Part shown: positions 1-7,354 of the stretch, piece after piece
Layout: each line of letters begins with the position of its first letter
Position numbering within the stretch: position 1 is the stretch's first letter
DNA from: Solirubrobacter deserti
GTDB lineage: Bacteria > Actinomycetota > Thermoleophilia > Solirubrobacterales > Solirubrobacteraceae
Direction: 5' to 3'
Assembly (NCBI RefSeq): GCF_003344625.1
Contig: NZ_QPKJ02000005.1
Coordinates: forward strand, 124,001 to 188,000
Length of the DNA: 64,000 bases
Position numbers and translations under genes: made by a program
The notes under the pieces: model-generated
Seen by the model: the letters and a program-made list of their open reading frames with translations, nothing else
Told to the model about the DNA's origin: nothing
Database searches by the model: none

Positions 1-205
1 CGTGGTGCAGATCGTACGCCGACACCAGGAAGCTCTCGGTCAGGCGATCTGCGAAGAACTCGAGTGCGCTGGAAACCTCCGACCGTTCCGGCTCGCCCGG
101 TTCACGGATCGCTCCGAATCCACGCGATGAGAACGACGGAACGAGAAGCGGGGTCGCGATCTGGTCCCCCGACACCAACCGCAATGACCTGATCTCAGCC
201 GACAC
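1..205 (-). CDS. unknown gene overlapping queC-like gene; 3' part runs off the left window edge
   Basis: A minus-strand reading frame starts at GTG 205-203, inside the last codons of the queC-like gene (11-nt overlap), and stays open for 68 codons to base 1. The start is therefore probably translationally coupled. The visible N-terminus contains IATPLLVPSFSSRGFG and, further on, ALEFFADRLTESFLVSAYDL. The TP-x-x-x-P-S/V pattern near the N-terminus loosely recalls the start of tRNA-guanine transglycosylase (TGT) proteins, which are encoded beside QueC homologues in some type IV CBASS and deazapurine loci. I cannot confirm this from 68 residues. Base composition is lower in GC than the genes to the right, matching the queC-like neighbour. 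The gene is real by overlap and frame, but its function is unassigned. Confidence 0.6.
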   Translation of the reverse strand, partial: MSAEIRSLRLVSGDQIATPLLVPSFSSRGFGAIREPGEPERSEVSSALEFFADRLTESFLVSAYDLHH

Positions 206-734
206 CCAGGGCCTCCCGATCTGCACAAGACGAGCAGGCGCCGCACGCATCGTCCGACGCTTCACAGCTATGCGTCACCGAAAGCGGAACATCGAGGCGT
301 AACGCGAGCGCGTGGATATCGCCTTTGCTCCAGTTCAGGAAAGGCGTCACGAGCTGCATCGCACCGTCACGGTGAAAATCGAGTGTGCGCTGCAGCAGAT
401 CGACGAAATCCGGCGAGCAATCGCGATAGCCGGTCCCGGCATGGATCCCCAGACCGACTAGTGCCGCATCCGGTCGTAGGGCCGCGGCGCAGGTCACGAG
501 CAGCGCGTTCCGCATCGGGATCTCTCCCGCGCTGATCACGAGACCTTGCACCTGAAGTTCTTGGACGGGAGCGGCGAAGTGGTGGCCAAGTGATCGCACT
601 GCTTCGCGCTCCGCCTCACGCGCTGGCTGGCCATAGTCCACGAAGCAGAGCTCAACCTCTTGGTCCTCCGTAACCGCGAGCGCCGTGAGCGTCGCCGAAT
701 CAATACCGCCACTGCATAAGACGACGTAACCCAT
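195..734 (-). CDS. QueC-like 7-cyano-7-deazaguanine synthase (compact form)
   Basis: The family makes preQ0 (7-cyano-7-deazaguanine) from carboxy-deazaguanine with ATP and ammonia. The protein (179 aa) starts with the PP-loop SGGIDSAT (usual SGGLDS). It keeps VDYGQ, the IPMRN segment, a YRDCSPDF segment matching the YPDCRPEF of QueC, and TPF-x2-W-x-K-x-DI. It ends in a zinc site of four Cys (C-x6-C-x2-C-x2-C). It is about 40 residues shorter than housekeeping QueC (~220 aa), yet all catalytic motifs remain, so it looks compact and not truncated. I chose ATG 734 because AGGTG lies five bases upstream; a GTG at 740 is the alternative. It overlaps the next gene by 11 nt. No queD, queE or folE is visible. 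Lower GC and the nearby tRNA fragment suggest an acquired gene, perhaps for defence or DNA/RNA modification. Confidence 0.88.
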   Translation of the reverse strand: MGYVVLCSGGIDSATLTALAVTEDQEVELCFVDYGQPAREAEREAVRSLGHHFAAPVQELQVQGLVISAGEIPMRNALLVTCAAALRPDAALVGLGIHAGTGYRDCSPDFVDLLQRTLDFHRDGAMQLVTPFLNWSKGDIHALALRLDVPLSVTHSCEASDDACGACSSCADREALGVG

Positions 735-853
735 GATCACCTGGGAGAGCCTCGACCAATAGATTCTGTGACACCGTACGCAACGAGTCGGACGCGATCA
801 ACTGAGGCCTACCGGTCGCGAGATATGTCCCCTTGTCGCCCGTGATGACCTCC

Positions 854-930
854 TCCACGACGTCAAGGGCGGCCTTCGGCCGCCGGCCGGCTGCGCGCGG
901 CTCGCTTCGCTCGCCGTGCTCGCCGGCCAA
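854..930. repeat. GC-rich palindromic intergenic repeat, copy 1
   Basis: This stretch has nested palindromes (GGCGGCCTTCGGCCGCC, then GGCTCGCTTCGCTCGCC) and begins with GTCAAG. The same style of sequence recurs at 1193-1335, on the other side of the small membrane ORF. It resembles REP-like or terminator-type repeats of high-GC actinomycetes. It codes for nothing convincing on either strand. Confidence 0.5.
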
Positions 931-944
931 CACCGGCGCGCGCC

Positions 945-1139
945 TTAGGGGTTCGCGCTCGACTGGGCGCGCCGATTCCGTGTCCATTCGATCAAGCGGA
1001 AGACGACCTCCACCTGGAACGCCGCCCACAACAGCCCTACGTACCACGGCACGCCCACGGCCACAGCGACGCCCCACAGCCCGACGATCAGCGCCGCGTA
1101 CACCCAGAACCACTTGCCGCCCGTCATCGTCCAGGACAC
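945..1139 (-). CDS. small hypothetical membrane protein
   Basis: This is a 64-residue ORF. A short hydrophilic start carrying W and K is followed by two hydrophobic stretches (about residues 12-29 and 31-44), then VFRLIEWTRNRR and a polar end. That layout is typical of a small two-helix membrane protein with a positively charged cytoplasmic tail. The start is GTG 1139 or ATG 1127; neither has a clear Shine-Dalgarno sequence. It sits alone between two palindromic repeats inside the left island. I do not recognise a family and see no functional clue. A chance ORF is possible, but the hydrophobic pattern and basic end argue for a gene. Confidence 0.42.
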   Translation of the reverse strand: MSWTMTGGKWFWVYAALIVGLWGVAVAVGVPWYVGLLWAAFQVEVVFRLIEWTRNRRAQSSANP

Positions 1140-1159
1140 ATCGCGATGCTATCCGCGAA

Positions 1160-1185
1160 CGTAAACCCGGGTCGACTCGTTTACG
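1160..1185. other. interrupted palindrome upstream of the small membrane ORF
   Basis: Seven-base arms CGTAAAC (1160-1166) and GTTTACG (1179-1185) flank a centre holding GTCGAC. It lies about 20 bases upstream of the 945-1139 ORF start and could be an operator for it, or a hairpin. Confidence 0.4.
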
Positions 1186-1192
1186 GCTAGCT

Positions 1193-1335
1193 CCGCCGTC
1201 CGGCGGCGTCAAGTGGACTGCTGCGCAGCTCGCTGCGCTCGGCCCTGTCGGGCTCCGCTTGACCCCACCGGCCGACTCCGCTGATGCGCGGGTCAAGGAG
1301 GCTCCGCCAGGACTGCCGCACCAAGGGCGGCGCTG
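1193..1335. repeat. GC-rich palindromic intergenic repeat, copy 2
   Basis: It contains the hairpin CCGCCG-TC-CGGCGG (1193-1206), then long-range inverted arms GTCAAG (1208-1213) and CTTGAC (1258-1263) around GCTCGCTGCGCTCGG. The motif content matches the repeat at 854-930. From about 1336 to 1586 I see no gene, only the direct repeat at 1474-1493. Confidence 0.5.
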
Positions 1336-1473
1336 AGCTGAGCTGAGCTGGCGGGCAGACCGGGTCTACTTCCTCGCCTTCTCCCCTCACGGGGACCGGT
1401 TTCCACCCCTTACCGCGAGATCGGCTAGGCCGTCAGGGTAGGCCGCGAACGGCGGTCGTCACCGGCCGCGCGT

Positions 1474-1493
1474 CGTGCCCACAACGTGCCCAC
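1474..1493. repeat. direct repeat near att-like site (possible integrase arm sites)
   Basis: CGTGCCCAC occurs twice (1474-1482 and 1485-1493) with an 11-bp period, about 95 bases before the tRNA 3' fragment. Short direct repeats at helical spacing beside an att core are typical of tyrosine-integrase arm sites. No integrase gene is in the window, so this stays a suggestion. Confidence 0.3.
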
Positions 1494-1585
1494 TTCCACG
1501 AGAGGCCCCATTTCGGGCACCCATCCGACCCACGCTTACCGCGGCGTAGAGCCAAATGAGCGCCCTCAATGAACCGGTTTTCAGC

Positions 1586-1981
<396 letters not shown>

Positions 1982-2020
1982 CGGCAGGTCTTCTCCTGGT
2001 CGAGGCAGCGTTCGACCGGG

Positions 2021-2051
2021 ACCCTGCACGTTGAACTCGGGTTCAAGTCAA
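2021..2051 (-). promoter_or_regulatory. MerR-type promoter/operator driving the small membrane gene
   Basis: On the minus strand, -35 TTGACT (2051-2046) is followed by a 19-nt spacer and -10 CAGGGT (2026-2021). The spacer overlaps a dyad TTGAAC-tcgg-GTTCAA (2031-2046). The overlong 19-nt spacer with an embedded dyad is the hallmark of MerR-activated promoters. It matches the second copy at 2508-2538 almost exactly. Confidence 0.7.
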
Positions 2052-2500
2052 GCGCGTCTGCGAACCTGGCGCACGTCCAGGTCGATGTCCGCGACGGGTG
2101 GCAGGAGGGTCGGGTCGACGAAGAGTCCGCAGACGTCGACGCTTCGGCAGTCGCAATGCTGCGCGACCTCGAGCCACTGCTTGACGGCATGGGCTCGCAC
2201 GATCAGCGCTTCGATCTGCGGCAGCTTGGCGTCGGCGAGCGCACGGATGTGCGTGCTGGCGTCGGCGGTGCGGTTGCCGGGGCCGGTGAGGGGCGCGATC
2301 TCGTCCAGGGTGAGGCCGGCGCGTTGAGCGACATCGATGATCGAGAGCCGGTGGAGGACGTCGGGGCTGTAGCGGCGCTGGCCGCTGACGCGGTCCGGTT
2401 GGGGGAGGACGCCGGTGCGCTCGTAGAACCGGATGCGCGACGCGTTGAGGCCGGCACGCTGAGCGACCTGGCCGATGGTCATCGAGGGAGCGTCTGTCAT
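2048..2500 (-). CDS. MerR-family metal/redox-responsive regulator
   Basis: This is a 150-aa protein. An N-terminal MerR winged helix (TIGQVAQRAGLNASRIRFYE, about residues 8-27) is followed by a dimerisation helix. A C-terminal Cys cluster, CDC-x4-DVCGLF, recalls the effector loop of metal- or SoxR-type MerR proteins. MerR proteins bind between -35 and -10 of long-spacer promoters and switch them on by untwisting the DNA. Two such promoters sit on either side (2021-2051 and 2508-2538), so its targets are probably the small membrane gene, the divergent small Cys protein and perhaps itself. The inducer cannot be read from sequence; a soft metal is the natural guess given the P1B ATPase next door. 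The start at ATG 2500 could also be ATG 2482. Confidence 0.88.
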   Translation of the reverse strand: MTDAPSMTIGQVAQRAGLNASRIRFYERTGVLPQPDRVSGQRRYSPDVLHRLSIIDVAQRAGLTLDEIAPLTGPGNRTADASTHIRALADAKLPQIEALIVRAHAVKQWLEVAQHCDCRSVDVCGLFVDPTLLPPVADIDLDVRQVRRRA

Positions 2501-2507
2501 CGGGGCC

Positions 2508-2538
2508 TTGACTTGAAGTCGGGTTCAAGGTTCACGGT
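2508..2538 (+). promoter_or_regulatory. MerR-type promoter/operator for the small Cys-Cys protein
   Basis: -35 TTGACT (2508-2513), 19-nt spacer, -10 CACGGT (2533-2538). The dyad CTTGAA-gtcggg-TTCAAG (2512-2529) sits between the boxes. Transcription would begin near 2545, which is the ATG of the next gene, so the mRNA is probably leaderless. Confidence 0.7.
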
Positions 2539-2544
2539 AGTCGT

Positions 2545-2886
2545 ATGACCGCCGAGATCCCCATCGCTTGCACGCTGTCTCCGGACGGGTTCACCGCCCG
2601 TGTGGGCCTGATCGCCGCCCTTGCGACCGACGGCGTGCTCGAGCGCACGAGCACCGAGACCGGGTTGCGCGTCCGGCTGCGCGACACGCCGGAGATCGAG
2701 CGGCGCACCCGCGAGCTGGTGGCCGCGGAGTCGCGCTGCTGCGCGTTCCTCACGTTCGAGCTCCGCCGCCACGACGACTCGCTGATCCTCGACATCTCCG
2801 GCCCGGTCGGTGCGCGCCCCGTGATCGAGCAGTTCTTCGCCGACGCTTCGGCTAAGACGGCGGCCGCAGGAGTCGCATGGCGTTGA
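2545..2886 (+). CDS. small Cys-Cys protein of metal-resistance cassette, function unknown
   Basis: This 113-aa soluble protein has a central AAESRCCAFLTFEL motif (about residues 57-70). It then has a short beta-rich stretch and a helix ending in VIEQFF. Proteins with a vicinal CC followed by F-x-T-F are often found beside MerR regulators and metal pumps in actinomycetes, usually annotated as hypothetical. The Cys pair could bind a soft metal; that is inference. The MerR-type promoter directly upstream supports a metal-induced role. The 3' end overlaps the convergent ATPase gene by 35 nt. The start is ATG 2545, at the predicted transcription start. Confidence 0.72.
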   Translation: MTAEIPIACTLSPDGFTARVGLIAALATDGVLERTSTETGLRVRLRDTPEIERRTRELVAAESRCCAFLTFELRRHDDSLILDISGPVGARPVIEQFFADASAKTAAAGVAWR

Positions 2887-4990
2887 AGGTCACGAGCAGC
2901 GACATGCCCATGTCGGCCGCCACCGCGACCACCAGGGTCACCGCCCCGAACGGCGCGAGCAGGACGAACACCGCCTTGATCGCCAGGGACGCGACGACGT
3001 TGGCGCGCATGATCGCGAGCGCGCGACGAGCCTGGCGGAGCGCTTCCGGAAGGCCGTCGAGGCGGTCGGACATGAGCGCGACGTCGGCGCTCTGGATCGC
3101 GACGTCGGAGCCGGCCGCCCCCATCGCGATACCGACGCGGGCGGCCGCGAGCGCCGGAGCGTCGTTGACGCCGTCGCCGACCATGGCGACCGCGCCGGTC
3201 TCCCGTTCGAGCGCGACGACGTGGTCCAGCTTCTCGGCGGGCAGGAGGCCCGCGCGGATCTCCGCGATGCCGGCGGTCGCGGACACCGCCCGAGCGACGG
3301 GTTCGCTGTCGCCGGTGAGCATCACGACCCGCTGCACTCCGGCCGCACGCAGCCGGTCGGCGAGGCCGGCCGCCTGAGCGCGCGGTTGGTCGGCGAGCGC
3401 GAAGAGCGCGAGCAGCCGGTCGCCCTCGCCGAGTCCGATGACCGTCTGACCGGCCTCGTGCAGCGCAGCGAGCTCCGGCGGGGGCGAGCCGAGCCGTTCC
3501 TGCATCAGGCGAGGCCCCCCGGCCCAGAGCTCCCGCCCGCTGACGACGGCGCGTGCTCCGCGTCCGGGCAGGGCCTCGAAGGCCTCGGCGCTCGGCACGC
3601 GCACCCCGCGCTCCCGTGCGGCGCGACGCAGCGCGGCGGCAAACGGGTGCTCCGAGCCGGCCTCGACCGCGGCGACGAGCGCCAGGGCAGCCCATTCGTC
3701 GTCGGCGACCACCCGCTGCAGCTGGGGAAGCCCGAGTGTGAGCGTTCCGGTCTTGTCGAGCGCGACGACACGCACACGGCCGAGGTCCTCGAGCGCCTGG
3801 CCGCTCTTGATGAGAATGCCCCGGCGCGCGGCGCCGCCCACGGCCGACACCACGGCGACGGGGACGGAGATCACGAGCGAGCACGGGCACGCGACGATCA
3901 GCAGCGCGAGCGCCCGGTAGACCCACGTCCCCGCATCGCCGCCGAACGCGACCGGCACGGTGGCCAGCGCCAGCGCGGCCACGAAGACGATCGGGGTGTA
4001 GACGCCGGCGAAGCGATCGATGAAGCGCTCGGCCGGCGCTCGGCTGCCCTGCGCCGCTTCCACGAGCGACGCGACGCGGGACAAGGTCGACGCCGCCGCC
4101 GGCCGCAGCGTCCGCGCGACCAGCACGCCGGTGGTGTTCAACGTCCCGGCGAACAGCTCGTCGCCCGGGACCTTGTCGACGGGCACGGACTCGCCGGTCA
4201 GCAGCGCCTGGTCGACGCTGGAGGCGCCCGAGACGACTTCGGCGTCCAGCGGGATGCGCTCGCCGGGGCGGATGCGGATCTCCGCCCCGACGTCCACCGT
4301 ACCGACGTCCACCAGCCGCTCCTCGCCCCCGGCGACCACGCGCGCCCGCGCGGGCGCGAGGTCGAGCAGCGAAGCCACCGTGCGTCGGCTGCGGTCGAGC
4401 ACCATCGCCTCCAGCCCGGTGCCCACGGCGAACAGCACGAGCACCCACGCGCCCTCGGCGTACTCGCCGATGCCCACCGCGCCGAGCGCCGCCAGTGCCA
4501 TCAACACGTTCATGTCGAGCCGGCGCCGTCGGAGAGCCAAGGCCGCGGCGCGGGCGATGGGCCAGCCGCCGACCGCCATCGAGCCCAGGTACAGCGGCTC
4601 GGCGACGGCGCGTGGGGCCGAGAGCAGCGAGGCGATCACCGCCACGACGAGCAGCGTCAGAGCCGCGGTGGTCGAGAGCGCGCGGGCGTCACGGCGCCAG
4701 AACGGTCCGCCGTCCGCCTGGACCGCACGCGCGGCCGGATGCGCGCGATACCCGGCGCGGGCGACGGCCCCGGTGATGGCCGCGTCGGGCGCATCGCCGG
4801 CAACCGCCAGGGAGCCGTTGCCGAAGGACACCTGCGCGGCGCTCACGCCGTCGAGCGCCGCGACGGCCTGCTCGACGGTCTTCGCGCACGCCCCGCAATC
4901 CATGCCCTCGACCCGGAACCGCCGCGTCCCCACCGAAGCCGGCTCCGGCTCGGCGAGGACGGGCGCCATCGGCAGCTCGATCGGCTTCAT
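2852..4990 (-). CDS. cadA: heavy-metal P1B-type ATPase (Zn/Cd/Pb exporter, CadA/ZntA type)
   Basis: This 712-aa membrane pump would export divalent soft metals using ATP. One N-terminal HMA domain has GMDCGACAKT (Cys 32 and 35). Six or more transmembrane helices follow. TGES lies in the actuator domain, CPCSL in the metal-conducting helix (about residue 368), and DKTGTLT holds the phosphorylated Asp (about 408). SEHPFA is the HP motif, and GDGVNDAPAL lies near residue 602. CPC with a single HMA fits the P1B-2 (Zn/Cd/Pb) class more than the copper class. The start ATG 4990 overlaps the repressor stop by ATGA, so the two genes form a coupled operon. Its C-terminus overlaps the convergent 2545-2886 gene. 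Confidence 0.93.
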   Translation of the reverse strand: MKPIELPMAPVLAEPEPASVGTRRFRVEGMDCGACAKTVEQAVAALDGVSAAQVSFGNGSLAVAGDAPDAAITGAVARAGYRAHPAARAVQADGGPFWRRDARALSTTAALTLLVVAVIASLLSAPRAVAEPLYLGSMAVGGWPIARAAALALRRRRLDMNVLMALAALGAVGIGEYAEGAWVLVLFAVGTGLEAMVLDRSRRTVASLLDLAPARARVVAGGEERLVDVGTVDVGAEIRIRPGERIPLDAEVVSGASSVDQALLTGESVPVDKVPGDELFAGTLNTTGVLVARTLRPAAASTLSRVASLVEAAQGSRAPAERFIDRFAGVYTPIVFVAALALATVPVAFGGDAGTWVYRALALLIVACPCSLVISVPVAVVSAVGGAARRGILIKSGQALEDLGRVRVVALDKTGTLTLGLPQLQRVVADDEWAALALVAAVEAGSEHPFAAALRRAARERGVRVPSAEAFEALPGRGARAVVSGRELWAGGPRLMQERLGSPPPELAALHEAGQTVIGLGEGDRLLALFALADQPRAQAAGLADRLRAAGVQRVVMLTGDSEPVARAVSATAGIAEIRAGLLPAEKLDHVVALERETGAVAMVGDGVNDAPALAAARVGIAMGAAGSDVAIQSADVALMSDRLDGLPEALRQARRALAIMRANVVASLAIKAVFVLLAPFGAVTLVVAVAADMGMSLLVTFNAMRLLRPPS

Positions 4991-5346
4991 GCGCTCACGC
5001 GGTCGAGTTCCCGGTACGCCGCCGCCAGGGCGAGCCCGAGCTCGGTCAGCTCGTACATGACCATCCGCCCGTCGCGACGCGAGCGAGCGGCGCCCAGGCT
5101 CTTCAGCTGTCGAAGATGGTGCGAGACGAGCTTCTCCTCGCGGCCCACCACCCACGAGAGGTCGCACACGCAGCATGAGCCGCCGTCTGCGAGCGACAGC
5201 AACACAGACAGCCGCGTCGCGTCGGTGAGCGCCTTGAACGGTGCGGCGCCGGCCTCCAGCTCCTCCGGCGAGGGCAGCGCCTGGCGCAGCGCCTCCGCCT
5301 TCGGGAGATCGAGACAGAGGAGATCGCAGGAGTCGTCGCCGGCCAT
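4987..5346 (-). CDS. ArsR/SmtB-family metal repressor (CadC/CmtR type)
   Basis: This 119-aa winged-helix repressor has a short N-terminus with CDLLCLDLP, a core ALTDATRLSVLLSLADG, and a metal-site helix CCVCDLSWVV. The recognition helix VSHHLRQLKSLG is followed by a beta wing RRDGRMVMYEL. ELCVCD-type Cys in the alpha-3 helix plus N-terminal Cys is the CadC/CmtR arrangement, which senses Cd, Pb or Zn and leaves DNA when metal binds. It is coupled to the cadA-type gene by ATGA and probably represses the pair from the dyad at 5365-5384. The start at ATG 5346 was chosen by domain fit; the frame stays open upstream only through non-coding-looking sequence. Confidence 0.92.
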   Translation of the reverse strand: MAGDDSCDLLCLDLPKAEALRQALPSPEELEAGAAPFKALTDATRLSVLLSLADGGSCCVCDLSWVVGREEKLVSHHLRQLKSLGAARSRRDGRMVMYELTELGLALAAAYRELDRVSA

Positions 5347-5364
5347 GCCGACGACCCTACCTAC

Positions 5365-5384
5365 ATTCGTATGGATATGCGAAT
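5365..5384 (-). promoter_or_regulatory. ArsR-family operator upstream of the CadC-like repressor
   Basis: The imperfect palindrome ATTCGTATGGATATGCGAAT lies 19 bases upstream of the repressor start. AT-rich ATTCG/CGAAT arms in an otherwise very GC-rich stretch fit the ArsR/SmtB operator type. It is the only AT-rich patch in this intergenic region. Confidence 0.65.
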
Positions 5385-5468
5385 GGCGGCGCCTTCGATG
5401 CCTGAGGTCGCGCTCGCGCCGGGCGCTTCGTGCCGTACGTCGGTCGTCTTTCCCCGCCGGCCGGGGGA

Positions 5469-5510
5469 TACGAACCGAGGGCTCAGAGGGTCGAATCCTC
5501 TCGGGCGCCC
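5469..5510 (+). other. degenerate tRNA 3' end: att-like site 2
   Basis: The sequence aligns with 1587-1628 over 42 bases with three substitutions and two single-base indels. The T-stem AGAGG/CCTCT and acceptor strand GGGCGC are kept, but the T-loop has lost one T of TTC, so it no longer forms a standard T-arm. Same orientation as site 1. It marks the right edge of the metal-resistance segment and contains the final codons of dapB. Confidence 0.66.
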
Positions 5511-6307
5511 TCGTCGTTGAGGAGCAGGCGGTCCAGCCCACGGATCAGGCCCACGTGGCCGCGGGCGCGGCGGACGGCGAGCAGCACGCCGTTGACGTAG
5601 GGCTGGGCGGTGCCGCCGGCGTCGTGGCGGATGCTCAGGCGCTCGTCCTCGCCGCCGAAGACGATCTCGGTCGAGACGATGAAGCTGGGCAGGCGGACGG
5701 AGTGGATCTGGCTGCCCGCGATCGTCGCGCCGCGCGCGGACGGGTGCCCGGCGACCTGGTCGACCGGGAGGTCGACCTGCGGCGCGCCGACCTCGGCGAG
5801 GCGTTCGGCGAGCTCGAAGCTCGTGCCGCTGGGCGCGTCGGGCTTGGTCGACTTGGCGTAGTCGATGATCTCCCAGTGGGTGAGGTGGCGGGCGGCGAGC
5901 TCGGCGCCCGCGAGCATCATCGCCGCGGTGAGGCTGAAGTTGCCGGACGCGACCGCGCCGACGCCGGCGGTCCGGGCGGCGGCGTCGATCTCGGCGAAGT
6001 CCGCGGCGGTCAGGCCGCTGGAGCCGATCACGACCGCGACGCCGCGCTCGATCGCGGCCAGCGCGACCGCCTTGGCGGCCGCGTGCGAGGTGAACTCGAC
6101 GAGCACGTCGACGCCGTCGAGGGCCTCCTCGACGGTGGCGAACACCGGGACGCCGAGGTCGTCGACACCCAAGGCGGCGCCCAGGTCCCGGCCGGCGCTG
6201 CTGCGGGCGATCGCGGTCTTGAGGTTCACGTCGGGCGCGGCGAGGGCGCCGAGGGCGATGGCGCGGCCGGTCCAGCCGGTCGCGCCGGCGAGGGCGAGGT
6301 TGGTCAT
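5483..6307 (-). CDS. dapB: 4-hydroxy-tetrahydrodipicolinate reductase
   Basis: DapB reduces the dipicolinate intermediate of lysine/diaminopimelate synthesis with NAD(P)H in the cytoplasm. The 274-aa protein has an N-terminal Rossmann start LALAGATGWTGR (usual G-x-x-G-R-M-G). Further on it has DVLVEFTSHAAA, GSSGL, ASGNFSLTAAMM and the catalytic and substrate region with KPDAPSGTS. The ordinary family end is near GLIRGLDRLL. The last ten or so residues, ending GAREDSTL, and the stop are encoded by the tRNA 3' fragment, so the island insertion has rewritten the C-terminus. The catalytic core is untouched and the enzyme is probably active. It is divergent from the Acr3-like gene. Confidence 0.9.
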   Translation of the reverse strand: MTNLALAGATGWTGRAIALGALAAPDVNLKTAIARSSAGRDLGAALGVDDLGVPVFATVEEALDGVDVLVEFTSHAAAKAVALAAIERGVAVVIGSSGLTAADFAEIDAAARTAGVGAVASGNFSLTAAMMLAGAELAARHLTHWEIIDYAKSTKPDAPSGTSFELAERLAEVGAPQVDLPVDQVAGHPSARGATIAGSQIHSVRLPSFIVSTEIVFGGEDERLSIRHDAGGTAQPYVNGVLLAVRRARGHVGLIRGLDRLLLNDEGAREDSTL

Positions 6308-6377
6308 GGTCTCAGAGGTCGGAAGGGCGTAGCGCCGAGACTACGGAACGAGACGTGCGGGGCACCGCGTCTGCGCC

Positions 6378-7343
6378 GTGTCGCATGCTGTTCGCGTGAC
6401 CGCCGTCGAGCGCCACCAGGTCGCCCTCTATCTCGGCGCGCTGCTCGCGGGCGCGCTGATCGGGCTCCTCGCGCCCGGCGCCGACGGCGTGTTCGAGGCG
6501 CTGATCTACCCGGTGCTGGGCGCGCTGCTGTACGCGACCTTCCTGCAGGTCCCGTTCACCGCCCTGCGCGCGGCCTTCGCCGACCGCCGGTTCCTGCTCG
6601 CCGCGCTGACGCTCAACTTCGTGGTCGTCCCGCCGGTCGCGTTCGCGCTCGCGCAGCTCGCCCCGGGAAACACGGCGGTGGAGCTGGGCGTGCTGATGGT
6701 GCTGCTGACCCCGTGCATCGACTACGTGATCGTGTTCACGCGCCTGGCCGGCGGGAGCGACCGGCGGCTGCTGGCAGCCGCGCCGCTGCTGATGCTCGCG
6801 CAGATGGCGCTGCTGCCCGCCTACCTGTGGCTGTTCCTCGGCTCCGAGCTGGCGGACATCGTCGAGCCCGGGCCGTTCCTGGAGGCGTTCGCGCTCCTGA
6901 TCGCGCTGCCGCTCGCGCTCGCGTGGGCGACCGAGGCCCTGACCGACCGGGCACACGCCGCCGCCCGGCTGAAGGCCACCGTCGACCGGCTCCCCGTCGC
7001 GCTGATGGCGCTCACGCTGCTCGTGGTCGTCGCCTCGCAGTTCCCGCGCGTGCGCGACGACATCGGCGAGATCGCCGGCGTGATCTGGCTCTACGTCGCG
7101 TTCCTCGTGGTCATGGGCCTCATCGGCTGGGTCCTCGCCCGTGCGTGGCGCCTCGAGCCCGACGCCGCCCGCGCGCTCGTGTTCACGGGCGCGACCCGCA
7201 ACTCCCTCGTGGTGCTGCCGCTCGCGCTCGCCCTGGGAGACGAGTACGCGCTCACGGCCGCGGTGATCGTCACGCAGACGCTCGTCGAGGTGCTCGGCAT
7301 GGTCGCGTACGTGCGCGCGGTGCCGCGCCTGGTCCCGGCGTAG
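6378..7343 (+). CDS. Acr3-like arsenite/BASS-superfamily permease
   Basis: A polytopic membrane protein of about 321 aa with ten predicted helices. The key stretch is VLLTPCIDYVIVFTRLAGG, with a Cys in the place of the essential helix-4 Cys of Acr3 arsenite exporters. Near the end, FTGATRNSLVVLPLALAL resembles the second discontinuous helix of the bile-acid/arsenite superfamily. It probably exports arsenite by proton exchange, but related proteins carry other anions. The start is GTG 6378 or GTG 6396, with no Shine-Dalgarno at either. It lies just outside att site 2 and so in the ancestral chromosome. No arsR or arsC lies beside it. Confidence 0.75.
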   Translation: MSHAVRVTAVERHQVALYLGALLAGALIGLLAPGADGVFEALIYPVLGALLYATFLQVPFTALRAAFADRRFLLAALTLNFVVVPPVAFALAQLAPGNTAVELGVLMVLLTPCIDYVIVFTRLAGGSDRRLLAAAPLLMLAQMALLPAYLWLFLGSELADIVEPGPFLEAFALLIALPLALAWATEALTDRAHAAARLKATVDRLPVALMALTLLVVVASQFPRVRDDIGEIAGVIWLYVAFLVVMGLIGWVLARAWRLEPDAARALVFTGATRNSLVVLPLALALGDEYALTAAVIVTQTLVEVLGMVAYVRAVPRLVPA

Positions 7344-7354
7344 CCTTCCTCGCG

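Noticed and set aside
6378..7343. Arsenic-resistance operon inside the metal island
   Set aside because: The gene lies outside the second tRNA fragment, is divergent from dapB, and has no arsR/arsC beside it.
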